Assembly (NCBI RefSeq): GCF_019974155.1
Contig: NZ_AP025158.1
Span: 744,001-808,000 of the forward strand
Direction: 5' to 3'
From: Thermus thermophilus
GTDB lineage: Bacteria > Deinococcota > Deinococci > Deinococcales > Thermaceae
DNA: 64,000 nucleotides
Shown here: in pieces, positions 25,076 to 33,725 of the stretch
Layout: the number at the start of each line of letters is the position of its first letter
How positions within the stretch are numbered: position 1 is the first letter of the stretch
Notes under the pieces: model-generated
What the model was told of the DNA's origin: nothing
Seen by the model: the letters and a program-made list of their open reading frames with translations, nothing else
Databases searched by the model: none
Position numbers and translations under genes: made by a program

Positions 25076-25795
25076 CTAGAGGAAGGGGCAGACCCGGGGG
25101 GTAGACCCGTACCCCACCAGCCTGCCCCCCGAGGCTTGAACGAGCTCTTCCCAAAAGGCCTTGATGGAGGTGGTGAGCCGGGCGTTGGCGTTGTTGTCGT
25201 TTCCCGCCGTGATCCCGGCGATGCAGACCTCCTGGTCCTTGAGGTTGGGCAGGCCCAGACGGGCCTTCACCCGCTGGAGGAGTCCTTGCCGCACCTCCGG
25301 CCTCTCCAGCTTGAGGCGGTAGTCGTAGAGGTTCATGAGCTCGGACTGCTCAAACCCGTGGGCCAGGACGAGGATGTGGCCGGGCTTCCGGGCCCGCTCC
25401 CCCGCCGCCTTCAGGGCCCCGATGATCTCCGTCCCCCGGCTGCACTCGGCGGCGGCCCGCTTGCGAAGCTCGTCAAAGGCCTTCAGCGCCTCCTTCTGGA
25501 AGGCCTTTTTGGCCTCCTCTAGCTGAAAGCGCGGGGTGGAGAGAGGGTTGGGCGTCTCCAGGACCCGGGCAGGGGCGGTGTAGCTCCTCCCGGTGATGGG
25601 GGCGAGGGTGAGGCGGACCTGGGTGTTGATCACCCTCCCCGTGACCCGGGGGAGGACCTCGTGGGCCAGCATCTCCCGGTAGCCGTTTTGCACGTGCCGG
25701 GGAGCGCTACACCCCAGGGCCACCAGGACCTGGTACTCCTCGGGCCCTCCCAGGAAGGGCAGGTTAAGGGCGAGGCTCAGGAGCCAGGCGGTCAT
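25076..25795 (-). CDS. Unrecognised protein with vWA-like fold and possible signal sequence
   Basis: A 239-residue protein without a family I can name. The N-terminus MTAWLLSLALNLPFLGG looks like a short signal or anchor. The rest has a von Willebrand A-like order: EYQVLVALGCSAPRH where a MIDAS DxSxS would be, a long helix (FQLEEAKKAFQKEALKAF), TEIIGALKAAGERA, HILVLAHGFEQSELMN (like the DG strand), EVCIAGITAG, and FWEELVQASGGRLVGYGS. The MIDAS Asp is replaced, so metal binding is doubtful. It overlaps the membrane-protein gene upstream by 32 bp, pointing to a shared operon and perhaps complex. Confidence 0.7.
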   Translation of the reverse strand: MTAWLLSLALNLPFLGGPEEYQVLVALGCSAPRHVQNGYREMLAHEVLPRVTGRVINTQVRLTLAPITGRSYTAPARVLETPNPLSTPRFQLEEAKKAFQKEALKAFDELRKRAAAECSRGTEIIGALKAAGERARKPGHILVLAHGFEQSELMNLYDYRLKLERPEVRQGLLQRVKARLGLPNLKDQEVCIAGITAGNDNNANARLTTSIKAFWEELVQASGGRLVGYGSTPRVCPFL

Positions 25796-26274
25796 GGGCG
25801 CTTTCCTGGGTGAGGGGGTCGCTGGGGGCCTCGAGGTCCAGGGGCGGGAGGGCGGGCCGGTTCAGGGGCGGGATGTGGCCCACGAACTCAGGGGCCGGGT
25901 CCCACTGGGGCCAGGCGCGGGCGAAGCCCCGCCAGTAGGCGGCCACGTTCTCCCGGTAGTGGGCGAGGAGGTGGTCCAAGGCGCGCTCCGCGTTGCGGTT
26001 TAGGGCCAAGAGGCGCTGCCAGACCCGCCTTTCCTTCTGGGCCGCGAGGAAGAGCCTGCGGAGGAGCACCTCCCGCTCGTGGGGGCTGCGGTAGCCCAGG
26101 TAGAAGGTGAGGCCCACCAGCAACAAGCCCACGGCCATCAGGGCCAGGAGACCGTAGACGGTGGGGGCGGGGCTCCCGTGGATGGCCGCCATACGCTGGG
26201 TCCAGGTGAAGCGCAAGGCGGCGAAGAGGATCACCACCAGAAGGGGAAGGATACCCAGGATAAGGCTCAGGGGC

Positions 26275-27448
26275 CTGAGCTCTCATCACTTTCCTCCCCC
26301 CAGTTCCTGAAGCAACCTGACCAGCTCCTCCACCACTGCTTCCCTCCAAGGCGGGGGCCCCTGGGCCAGGGCGATCCGGCCCAGACGGAAGAGGCTTTGC
26401 CGCTCGGGATGGGCCAGAAGCCGGGGAAGCCATTCCCTGCCCTGCAAGCGCGCCCCCAGAAGGACCAAGAGCGCCATCCCCAAGGCCAGAAGCCATAACC
26501 ACCCCCTGAGGCTCGCCCCCGTCCGCAGCCGATGGCGGTCCAGCCCAAACCCCTGCCCCTTCAGGTCCCTAAACCCCTCTTCAATCCACATCCGCCACCC
26601 ATAGGGCGGCTCCCCCCCAAAAGGGCCCGAATAGGCCAGATACCAGGGATCCCGACCCCCTGGGTACACCAGGAGGGTGACTTCTACCCCCTCCCCACCG
26701 TGTCCGAAAAGGCGGACCTCCTCCCGCAGGGGGTGGACCACACGCCGGTAGCCCTCCTTCAGGGGAAGGCGCTTCCCCCCTTGGGGTTCCACCTCCCGGT
26801 TCTGCCGCAGGCGGATGAGGAAGCCCATGCCCCACCCCTGGAGCTTTCGCATCAGGGAGACCCGGTCAAAGCCGCGGTCCAGGAGGAAGAGGGGGGTATA
26901 TCCCAGGTCCTGGACGGCGCGGCCCAGGCGGTGGAGGAACTCCTCCTCCACCCGGTTTTGACTGGGGAAAGGGGAGAGGGGGTGAAGAGCGAAGGCCACC
27001 ACCAGGGCCCTTCCCTTGAGGGGAAGGGCGGCCACCAGGGCTTGGTGCCTACCGTCCTCTGTGAAGGTCCAGTCCACGATGAGGGGGAGGGGGCGGTCTT
27101 TGGGGAAACGAGGGACGAGGAGGGGGAGGAGGGCTTCGGTGAGGGCCCAGGGGTCTTGCAGGGTGGGGTGATGGAGGAAGCGCCAGAGGCGATTGAGGCG
27201 GCTTTGGGCCAGGGTGGGGAGGGGGGTTCTGCGGGCGAGGTCGGAGAGGGTGGGGTCCAGGGGGGTAGTGAGGAGGGTGGACAGGAAGAGGGCGAGGTTG
27301 GAGCGGATGGTTTTCCTGAGGGAGGCGAAGACCTTATGGACCCAGAGGGTGATAACTTGGGAAAGGGGGGTGGTGGGCGGCACACCTTACTTACCCCCCT
27401 CTTCTCTTCCCTTGTCAAGCCCCAGCCCTCAAAGTGATGAGAGCTCAG
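26275..27448 (-). mobile_element. IS4-family insertion sequence, copy 2
   Basis: 1174 bp with the same terminal inverted repeats as copy 1 and an 11-bp target duplication GGCTCAGGGGC (26264-26274 and 27449-27459). It has the same orientation as copy 1, so the two form a direct repeat 10.7 kb apart. It breaks the membrane-protein gene of the four-gene cluster. Confidence 0.95.
26286..27383 (-). CDS. IS4-family transposase (copy 2)
   Basis: An intact 365-residue DDE transposase with Asp in LIVDWTF, Asp in LLDRGFDR and the Y-2-R-3-E-6-K block in [16 protein letters not shown]. It differs from copy 1 by one substitution (GYRRVVHP instead of GYQRVVHP). Both copies look functional. Confidence 0.95.
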   Translation of the reverse strand: MPPTTPLSQVITLWVHKVFASLRKTIRSNLALFLSTLLTTPLDPTLSDLARRTPLPTLAQSRLNRLWRFLHHPTLQDPWALTEALLPLLVPRFPKDRPLPLIVDWTFTEDGRHQALVAALPLKGRALVVAFALHPLSPFPSQNRVEEEFLHRLGRAVQDLGYTPLFLLDRGFDRVSLMRKLQGWGMGFLIRLRQNREVEPQGGKRLPLKEGYRRVVHPLREEVRLFGHGGEGVEVTLLVYPGGRDPWYLAYSGPFGGEPPYGWRMWIEEGFRDLKGQGFGLDRHRLRTGASLRGWLWLLALGMALLVLLGARLQGREWLPRLLAHPERQSLFRLGRIALAQGPPPWREAVVEELVRLLQELGGGK

Positions 27449-27906
27449 GGCTCAGGGGCAGGTTGCCCTTGCGGTACTCGTTCCCGGCGGCGTGCCCCAG
27501 CCAGAACAGGGCGACGGTGGCCACGGCGCCGATGATGAAGGCCTCCAACTGGTTCATCTCCAGGGCGTCCATGGCCATCTTGTTGTAGTAGGCCTCCCCT
27601 AGGAAGACCAACCCCAGGAACCCGTAGCGCGCGGCGTACCCCCCGAACACCTCGGGGCTGGGCTCGTCCTGCCCCACCACCTTCTCCAGGGCCTTGCGCT
27701 GGTGGCGGACGAGGGCGAGCCGTTCCTCCAGCTTGGCCCGCCTGGCCAGATAGCGGCGCGCCACGCCCTCCATCCAGCGGCGGAACCACTCCTTGAGTTG
27801 CTCGGGGTAGGGGTTGGGGGTGAGGTAGGCGAGGCTCGCGTGCTTCCGGGAAAGGGCCTTTCCGTCCCGGCGTCCCACCCAGTAGGAACGCAGCACCCTG
27901 AAGCCG

Positions 27907-28317
27907 TTAAGCATGGGCTTCCTCCTTGATCTCGGGCAAAGGGAAGAGGCGGTCCAAGGCCTCCTCCATCTGGGCCAAGGCGGCGAGCCGGGCGGCCTTG
28001 AGGCGGGCCCGGCTCACGAGCTGGGCCACGGCCTGCCGGTGGGCCTCCTCCAAGCGGGCCATCTCCTGCTCTGCGTACCGGATGCGGAGCTCCTCCCGGG
28101 CCAGGGCAGGGCGGAGGACGGCCTCGGGGTAGCGGCCCTCCCTCTCCAGGCGCCTCAGGTGCTCCAGCACCCCCCGGTACTCCTGGAGGGCCCTTTCCAG
28201 GGGGGCTTTCTTCTTGGCGAGCTGGGCCTCGAGGGCCCTCACCTTCTTTCCCACCCCTTCCCTCAGCAGGACGAGCCGTGTCCGGGCTTCCTCAGGGCTC
28301 ATGCGCCGCCAAAGCAT
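27907..28317 (-). CDS. Unrecognised coiled-coil protein
   Basis: A 136-residue, highly charged protein that is almost all heptad-like helix (LVLLREGVGKKVRALEAQL, LEHLRRLEREGRY, EQEMARLEEAHRQAV). It lacks a signal peptide, membrane segment or known motif. The start is ATG at 28317; an internal ATG at 28302 is an alternative. It overlaps the membrane-protein gene by eight bases and is the first of four minus-strand genes, divergent from cmr2. A role as adaptor for the membrane protein is plausible but unproven. TAGAAT on the minus strand (28336-28341) may be its -10. Confidence 0.72.
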   Translation of the reverse strand: MLWRRMSPEEARTRLVLLREGVGKKVRALEAQLAKKKAPLERALQEYRGVLEHLRRLEREGRYPEAVLRPALAREELRIRYAEQEMARLEEAHRQAVAQLVSRARLKAARLAALAQMEEALDRLFPLPEIKEEAHA

Positions 28318-28394
28318 AGCAAACCCCTATTCTCATTCTAGCCTGGCCGTTTCCATGTGGCATTTGCACGGGCACCTGTATACAGATTTCCCCC

Positions 28395-28422
28395 TTGCCC
28401 CGGCCCGTCCGCCCCTTATAAT
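28395..28422 (+). promoter_or_regulatory. Promoter of the cmr operon
   Basis: TTGCCC (28395-28400) and a perfect TATAAT (28417-28422) are 16 bp apart and read into cmr2, whose ATG is 22 bases downstream with AGAGGGGG as ribosome-binding site. This is one of the best promoter matches in the window and should drive the six overlapping cmr genes. Confidence 0.7.
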
Positions 28423-28443
28423 CCCCCTCAAAGAGGGGGCACC

Positions 28444-30198
28444 ATGGAACACCTTCTCGCTATCGCCCTAGGCCCGGTCCAGGACTTCATCGCCACCGCC
28501 CGCAGGACCCGGGACCTCTACGCGGGAAGCCGCCTCCTCTCCGAGGCGGCCGCAGAGGCCGCAAGGGCCCTGCTCTCCGAGGTGGGGGCGGAGGGCCTCA
28601 TCTTCCCCGCGCCCCAAGACCCAGAGGAGCTGAAAAAGCTTGCTGAGGCGGGCATTCCCAACGTCCTCCTGGTGCGGGTTCCGGAGGGAAAAGACCCCAA
28701 GGCCCTGGGAGAAAAGGCCCTGGAGGCCGCCCGGGCCCACCTCCGGGGGAGGGCGGAGGAGGTCTTCGCCCGCCGAAGGGAACACCTCCTTTGGGACGAG
28801 GCCCTGGCCCAGGTGGCAGACCTCCTGGAGGGCTACTACGCCTACCTTCCCTTGGAGGGGGACTATCCCCGGGCCCGGGAGCGGCTCATGGCCCTCCTGG
28901 CCGCCCGCAAGAACACCCGGGACTTCGCCCCCGTTTCCTGGGGGCGTGAGGCCTACAAGAGCTCCCTGGACGGGGCCCGGGAGAGCGTCCTCCGCCTGCC
29001 CCAAGGGGGAGCGGACCGCCTCCGGGTGCGGCTCGGCCTGCGCCCGGGGGAGTACCTCTCCGGCCCGGACCTCCTCAAGCGGTGGTGGGAGACCCCCCAC
29101 GGCTTCCCCAGCACCACCCACATGGCGGCCTTGCCCTTTTGGGAAGGGGTCAGGCGGGCGGGCCTGGAAGGGGTCCTGAGGGAGGCCCTGGAGGAGCTTG
29201 GGGGCCTCGTGGGGGAGGAGGCGCGGGCGGAGGTCCACCACCCCGCCCTGTGGGACAGCCCCTTCGCGGAGTGGGACGTGCGCCTCCTCTACGAGAGCCG
29301 CCTCGAGGAGTTCCCCGCCCTCGCCGAGGACCCCGGGCTTCTGGAAGAGGCGCGGGCCCGCCTGAGGGCGCTTTGGCGGAGGCTTTCCTCCAAGGTGAGG
29401 GTGCCCCCGGGCGCCTACTACGCCCTTCTCCACGCCGACGGGGACCGGATGGGGGAGACCCTGGACGGCCTTCAGACCCCCGAGGCCCACCGCCGCTTCT
29501 CCAACGCCCTGGCCCTGGGGTTCGCCGCCCAGGTCAAGGAGCTCGTGGAGGCCCGCGGGGGCGGGCTGGTCTACTCCGGGGGGGACGACGTCTTGGCCCT
29601 TCTTCCCCTCCACAGGGCCCTCGAGGCCGCGAGGGCCCTGGCGGAGCGCTTCCGGGAGACCATGGCCCCCTTCGGCCGGGAGGGCCGGGCGCCGAGCCTC
29701 TCCGTGGGCCTGGCGGTGGTTCACCACCTGGAGCCTCTGCAGGACGCCCTGGACCTGGCCCGCCGGGCGGAGAAGCGGGCCAAGGAGGGTGAGCCCAAGC
29801 GCAACGCCCTCTGCGTGGCCTACAGCCCCCGCTCCGGGGCAGAGCGGATGGTCCGGGGCCGGTGGGACGAGGACCCCCCCCTTACCCGCCGCCTCCTCCG
29901 CTACGCCGACCTCCTGCGGGCGGGGGAGGTGCCCTCGAGGGCCGCCTACGAGCTTTGGAGCCTGGTGCAGGAAGTGGGGGAGGCCCTTCCCGGGGAGGCC
30001 CTGGCGGCCGAGGCCCTGCGGATCCTGGGGAGGAAGGAGATGAAGGGGGCCTACCGGGAGGAGCTTAAGGCCTGGCTCCGGACCGGGGAGGACGTGCGCC
30101 GCCTAGCGGAGGAGCTCCTCCTCGCCCGGCCCTTCGCCGAGGCCCTGGACCAGGCGGGCGTGCCCGTGGAGAGCCGGGAGGTGTGGGATGCTCATTGA
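28444..30198 (+). CDS. cmr2: Cmr2 (Cas10), type III-B CRISPR complex
   Basis: A 584-residue Cas10 of the Cmr complex. It starts directly with the first palm/ferredoxin domain (IALGPVQDFIATARRTRDLY), without an HD nuclease domain. The second palm domain has HADGDRMG (about residues 330-337) and the cyclase motif GGDD (residues 379-382), so it should make cyclic oligoadenylate on target RNA binding but not cut DNA. Length and lack of HD match the T. thermophilus Cmr2 (TTHB160). The ATG at 28444 is chosen over an upstream frame start, which would lie ahead of the promoter. It overlaps cmr3 by 11 bp. Confidence 0.95.
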   Translation: MEHLLAIALGPVQDFIATARRTRDLYAGSRLLSEAAAEAARALLSEVGAEGLIFPAPQDPEELKKLAEAGIPNVLLVRVPEGKDPKALGEKALEAARAHLRGRAEEVFARRREHLLWDEALAQVADLLEGYYAYLPLEGDYPRARERLMALLAARKNTRDFAPVSWGREAYKSSLDGARESVLRLPQGGADRLRVRLGLRPGEYLSGPDLLKRWWETPHGFPSTTHMAALPFWEGVRRAGLEGVLREALEELGGLVGEEARAEVHHPALWDSPFAEWDVRLLYESRLEEFPALAEDPGLLEEARARLRALWRRLSSKVRVPPGAYYALLHADGDRMGETLDGLQTPEAHRRFSNALALGFAAQVKELVEARGGGLVYSGGDDVLALLPLHRALEAARALAERFRETMAPFGREGRAPSLSVGLAVVHHLEPLQDALDLARRAEKRAKEGEPKRNALCVAYSPRSGAERMVRGRWDEDPPLTRRLLRYADLLRAGEVPSRAAYELWSLVQEVGEALPGEALAAEALRILGRKEMKGAYREELKAWLRTGEDVRRLAEELLLARPFAEALDQAGVPVESREVWDAH

Positions 30199-31273
30199 GC
30201 CCAGAGACCCTTTGATCGCCCGGGACGGCAGGCCCTTCACCAATAGCCCCGGGGCCCGGGCGAGAAGCCTGCCCTTCCCCCTGCCCCAGACCCTGGCCGG
30301 GGCCTACCGCACCCGCCGCGCCCTCCTGGAGGGGCTTCCCCTCCCCGAGGGGGCGGAGGAGGTCCTCCGGTGGGGCCTCCGGGGGCCCCTCCTCGCCGAG
30401 GAGGGGGAAGGGGGGTGGCGGCTCATGGCGCCCCGGCCCCTGGACGCCCTAAAGCTCGGGGAGGCCGTCTACCCCCTCCGGCCCCTGGAGCCTCCCCAAG
30501 GGGCCGGGACCAACCTGCCGGAGGGGCTTTCCCCCGTGGGCCTTCCCAGCCCCGCCCTCAAGGAGAAGCCCGCCCCCTTGCCCGCCTTCTGGTACTGGGA
30601 GAGCTTTCTGGAGTGGCTCCTTCAGGACGCCCCGGCGGGTTTCGCCCCCGAGGGGCACGAGGGGCCCACCCCGGAGACGCGCACCCACGTGGCCCTGGAC
30701 CCCGAGGTCCAGACCGCCCGGGAGGGGTTCCTCTTCCAGACCTCGGGGCTGGAGTTCGCCCGCGGGAGGCGCCGCCTCGCCCTGGTCCTGTGGCCCGAGG
30801 GGCCCGAGCTGGAAGGGGTCTTCCCCCTCGGGGGGGAGAGGCGCCTCGCCTTCTGGTGGAAGGGCGGGCCCGGGGTTCCCCCCCTGCCCGAGGAGGTGGT
30901 GGCGGGGCTTCTCCGCCACCGGGCGGCCCGCCTCGTCTTCCTCACCCCCGCCTTCTTGGGGGAGGCTTACCTCCCCAAGGGGAGGGCTTTCCTGGGGGCT
31001 TCCGTGGTGGCCGCGGTGGTGGGGAGGCCGCTTGCGGTCTCGGGCTGGAACCTGAAGGAGGGGAAGCCCAAGCCGAGCCGCCGGGCCGTGCCCGCGGGGA
31101 GCGTCTACTTCGTCCGGCTCCCGGAAGCCTGGGGGGAAGGGGAGGTCCGGGATTGGGCGGGGAAGGTCTGGTTCCGGAACCTCTCCGAGGAGGAGCAGGA
31201 CCGGCGGGACGGGTTCGGCCTGGCGGCTCTGGGCCTTTGGGACGGGAAGCTCAGGCGCTGGGAGGAGGCATGA
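30188..31273 (+). CDS. cmr3: Cmr3, RAMP subunit at the crRNA 5' tag
   Basis: A 361-residue Cas5-like RAMP protein. It begins LIEPRDPLIARDGRPF, the hallmark of Cmr3, and holds a C-terminal RAMP domain (VYFVRLPEAWG, GFGLAALGLWDG with the Gly-rich loop). In known Cmr complexes Cmr3 binds Cmr2 and the 8-nt 5' tag of the crRNA, which here would be ATTGCGAC. It overlaps cmr2 by 11 bp and cmr1 by four. Confidence 0.93.
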   Translation: MLIEPRDPLIARDGRPFTNSPGARARSLPFPLPQTLAGAYRTRRALLEGLPLPEGAEEVLRWGLRGPLLAEEGEGGWRLMAPRPLDALKLGEAVYPLRPLEPPQGAGTNLPEGLSPVGLPSPALKEKPAPLPAFWYWESFLEWLLQDAPAGFAPEGHEGPTPETRTHVALDPEVQTAREGFLFQTSGLEFARGRRRLALVLWPEGPELEGVFPLGGERRLAFWWKGGPGVPPLPEEVVAGLLRHRAARLVFLTPAFLGEAYLPKGRAFLGASVVAAVVGRPLAVSGWNLKEGKPKPSRRAVPAGSVYFVRLPEAWGEGEVRDWAGKVWFRNLSEEEQDRRDGFGLAALGLWDGKLRRWEEA

Positions 31274-32499
31274 GAAGGGCGTTTCAGGAGGCGTTTTCGC
31301 CGAGGCGCAAGGAGGAGGGAGGGGCCCTGGCGCGCCGGGACGGGGCGCAGGTCCTCACCTGGGAGCGCATCTACACGCTGCTCACCCCCCTCTTCGGGGG
31401 CGGGGTGGAGCCCAGGGAGGCGGACCCGGTGAGCGTGGTCCGGGCCACGGCGGTGCGGGGGCACCTCCGCTTCTGGTGGCGGGCCCTGAGGGGCTGGCGG
31501 GCAGGGGGTTCGCCGGAGAGGCTTTGGGAGCTGGAGTCCGCCTTGTTCGGCCACGCGGGGGAAGGCGGGGCCTCGCCCTTGAGCGTGGAGGTGGAGGTTC
31601 TGGAGAGGGGCCAGGAGGCCTACCCGTTCACGGACGTTCCCGGAAAGAAGTTCCCCCAGGCCAACCGGGAGGTGGCCCATCCCTACCTGGCCTTCCCCCT
31701 GCGGCGCACGGAGCAGGACCCCAGGAACTACCCCGTGCGCGTGGGCGTGGCCTTCCGCCTCCGCCTCCGCTTCCCCGAAAGGGCGGGGGGGTTGGACCTG
31801 AGGGAAGAGCTCGAGGCCGCCCTCTGGGCCTGGGAGACCTTCGGGGGGATCGGGGCCCGGACCCGGAGGGGCTTTGGCGCCCTCCTGCCCCAAGGGGTCA
31901 GGCCCCCCACGGAGGGGGAGGTCCGGGAAAGGCTTCGCCGCTACAGCCGCGAGGCAGGGTGGCCCGAAGGGGTGCCCCACCTCACCCCAAAAAGCCTCGT
32001 GCGGGTGGTGCCCCTTTCCTGGAGGGAGCTCGCCGAGCGCTACCAGGCTTTCCGCCAGGCCCGTCCCGGAGGGAACTCCAAAAGCCCGGGCCGCTCCTAC
32101 TGGCCCGAGCCCGACGAGGTGCGGCGCCTCACGGGGCGGCACGCCCCCAACCACCCGCCCAGGCACCCCGTGCGCAAGTTCCCCCGGGCCCACTTCGGCC
32201 TGCCCATCATCTTCCACTTCAAGGACAAGGGAGACCCCTCCGACACCACCCTCCAGCTCGAGGAGGCCGAGCGCCGGGCGAGCCCCCTCCTCTTCCGCCC
32301 CCTGGGGGAAGGGCAGAGGCCTTGCCTGGTGGCGGTCCTCGAGGGAGCCAGGTTTCCCGGAGGAAAGCTGATCTTGGAGGATAAGAGGAACGGCCGCACT
32401 TGGGACGTGGACCCCTGGCTCACCCCCGTGGAGGCCCGGGGAATCCGGGTGCTTGGGGGTGAGGTGGACCCCGTCTTGGCCTTCGTGAAAAGCTTATAG
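31270..32499 (+). CDS. cmr1: Cmr1, RAMP subunit at the crRNA 3' end
   Basis: A 409-residue RAMP protein with two ferredoxin-like domains. YTLLTPLFGGG (residues ~36-46) and ATAVRGHLRFWWRALRG near residue 60 are the Cmr1 signature; the Gly-rich loop is GGIGARTRRGFGAL. Cmr1 caps the 3' end of the Cmr filament and helps bind target RNA. ATG at 31270 overlaps cmr3. The order cmr2-3-1-4-5-6 is that of T. thermophilus. Confidence 0.92.
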   Translation: MRRAFQEAFSPRRKEEGGALARRDGAQVLTWERIYTLLTPLFGGGVEPREADPVSVVRATAVRGHLRFWWRALRGWRAGGSPERLWELESALFGHAGEGGASPLSVEVEVLERGQEAYPFTDVPGKKFPQANREVAHPYLAFPLRRTEQDPRNYPVRVGVAFRLRLRFPERAGGLDLREELEAALWAWETFGGIGARTRRGFGALLPQGVRPPTEGEVRERLRRYSREAGWPEGVPHLTPKSLVRVVPLSWRELAERYQAFRQARPGGNSKSPGRSYWPEPDEVRRLTGRHAPNHPPRHPVRKFPRAHFGLPIIFHFKDKGDPSDTTLQLEEAERRASPLLFRPLGEGQRPCLVAVLEGARFPGGKLILEDKRNGRTWDVDPWLTPVEARGIRVLGGEVDPVLAFVKSL

Positions 32500-32514
32500 G
32501 AAGGAGGTTCCGGA

Positions 32515-33375
32515 ATGAGCCACGCCGCGCTTCTTTTCCTGCACGCCCTCTCCCCCCTGCACGCGGGGACGGGGCAGGGCATCGGGGCCATAGACCTGCC
32601 CATCGCCCGGGAGAAGGCCACGGGCATCCCCTACCTCCCGGGAAGCTCCCTCAAGGGGGTGCTCCGGGACCGGGCTTCCGCCTGGGACAAGGACACCCTC
32701 TTCGCCGTCTTCGGGCCCGACACGGAAAGCGCCTCGGAGCACGCCGGGGCGGTGCAGGTGGGGGACGCCAAGCTCCTCCTCCTCCCCGTGCGGAGCCTCT
32801 ACGGCGTCTTCGCCCTGGTGACGAGCCCCTACCTCCTGGAGCGCTTCCGCAGGGAGGCGGGGATGGCGGGCCTTCAGGTCCCTGGGGTTCCCCAGGTCCC
32901 AGACGCCGAGCACGCCCTTCTCGCCCCGGGCTCCCGGGTCCTGGGGGATGGGGGCAAGGCCTACCTCGAGGACCTGGACCTTAAAGCCCGGGAGGAGACG
33001 GGGGCCAGGGCCTGGGAAGACTGGCTTGCCGAGCGCACGGAGGCCCCGGTCCAGGGGAGGCTCGCCGTGGTGCACGACGACCTCATGGGCTTCCTCCTGG
33101 AGACGGCCACGGAGGTGGTGGCCCGCATCCGCCTGGACGACGAGACCAAGACCGTGGCCAAGGGGGCCCTCTGGTACGAGGAAAGCCTCCCCGCGGAAAG
33201 CCTCCTCTACGCCCTGGTGCGGGCCGACCGCTCCTTCCGCAAGGGGAAGGAGCTTCCCCCGGAGAGCGTCTGGGGTCTCTTCCGGGGCGTCTTGGAGGAG
33301 GGCGGGGGGGTGCTCCAGCTTGGGGGCAAGGCCACCGTGGGCCGGGGGCTCTGCCGCATCGTGGTGGGGAGGTAG
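32515..33375 (+). CDS. cmr4: Cmr4, backbone RAMP and target-RNA nuclease
   Basis: A 286-residue Cas7-group protein present in several copies along the Cmr backbone. It has LSPLHAGTGQGIGAIDLP, with the Asp (D27) at the position of the catalytic Asp that cuts target RNA every six nucleotides in other Cmr4 proteins, followed by GIPYLPGSSLKGVLRD. The C-terminal Gly-rich loop is LGGKATVGRGLCRI. It starts after GGAAGGAGG, 15 bases after cmr1. Confidence 0.94.
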   Translation: MSHAALLFLHALSPLHAGTGQGIGAIDLPIAREKATGIPYLPGSSLKGVLRDRASAWDKDTLFAVFGPDTESASEHAGAVQVGDAKLLLLPVRSLYGVFALVTSPYLLERFRREAGMAGLQVPGVPQVPDAEHALLAPGSRVLGDGGKAYLEDLDLKAREETGARAWEDWLAERTEAPVQGRLAVVHDDLMGFLLETATEVVARIRLDDETKTVAKGALWYEESLPAESLLYALVRADRSFRKGKELPPESVWGLFRGVLEEGGGVLQLGGKATVGRGLCRIVVGR

Positions 33376-33378
33376 GCC

Positions 33379-33723
33379 GTGCGCACCCGCTCGCAGGTGT
33401 GGGCCCAGAAGGCCTACGAGAAGGTCCGGGAGGCGGCCAGGGGCGAGGGCCGGGGCGAGTACCGGGACATGGCCCTAAAGCTTCCCGTCCTGGTGCGCCA
33501 GGCGGGGCTTTCCCAGGCCCTGGCCTTCGTGGACTCCCGGGGGAAGGACGCCCACAGGGCCCTGGGGAACCACCTGGCCCAGGTGCTGGGCTACCGGGAC
33601 CTTCGGGAGTTGGCGGAGGCGGCTCGCCAGGCCGAGCTCCTCCAGTACCTTCGCCTCACCCGGGAGGTCCTGGCCGTGGCGGAGTGGTTCAAGCGCTTCG
33701 CCCAGGCCCTCATAGAGGAGTAG
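33379..33723 (+). CDS. cmr5: Cmr5, small helical subunit
   Basis: A 114-residue helical protein, the right size and place for Cmr5 (Cas11 type), which forms the minor filament along the target RNA. SQVWAQKAYEKV at the start and YRDMALKLPVLVRQAGLSQAL fit the family. The start is a GTG three bases after the cmr4 stop. It ends two bases before cmr6. Confidence 0.93.
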   Translation: MRTRSQVWAQKAYEKVREAARGEGRGEYRDMALKLPVLVRQAGLSQALAFVDSRGKDAHRALGNHLAQVLGYRDLRELAEAARQAELLQYLRLTREVLAVAEWFKRFAQALIEE

Positions 33724-33725
33724 CC

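Larger units (their letters stand above)
25764..27914 (-). pseudogene. Unrecognised multi-pass membrane protein, interrupted by IS4 copy 2
   Basis: The first part (27914-27449) encodes MLNGFRVLRSYWVGRRDG, a charged helical region (RRYLARRAKLEERLALVRHQRK), and two probable membrane helices (FLGLVFLGEAYY; FIIGAVATVALFWLGHAAG). IS4 copy 2 interrupts after GNLPLS. The second part (26263-25764) continues in frame with LILGILPLLVVILFAALRF and VYGLLALMAVGLLLVGLTF, then a long cytoplasmic tail (LFLAAQKERRVWQRLLALN). Removing the IS and one 11-bp duplication gives 321 residues, with about four membrane helices. No family is recognised. Cells with this allele should lack the intact protein. Confidence 0.85.
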
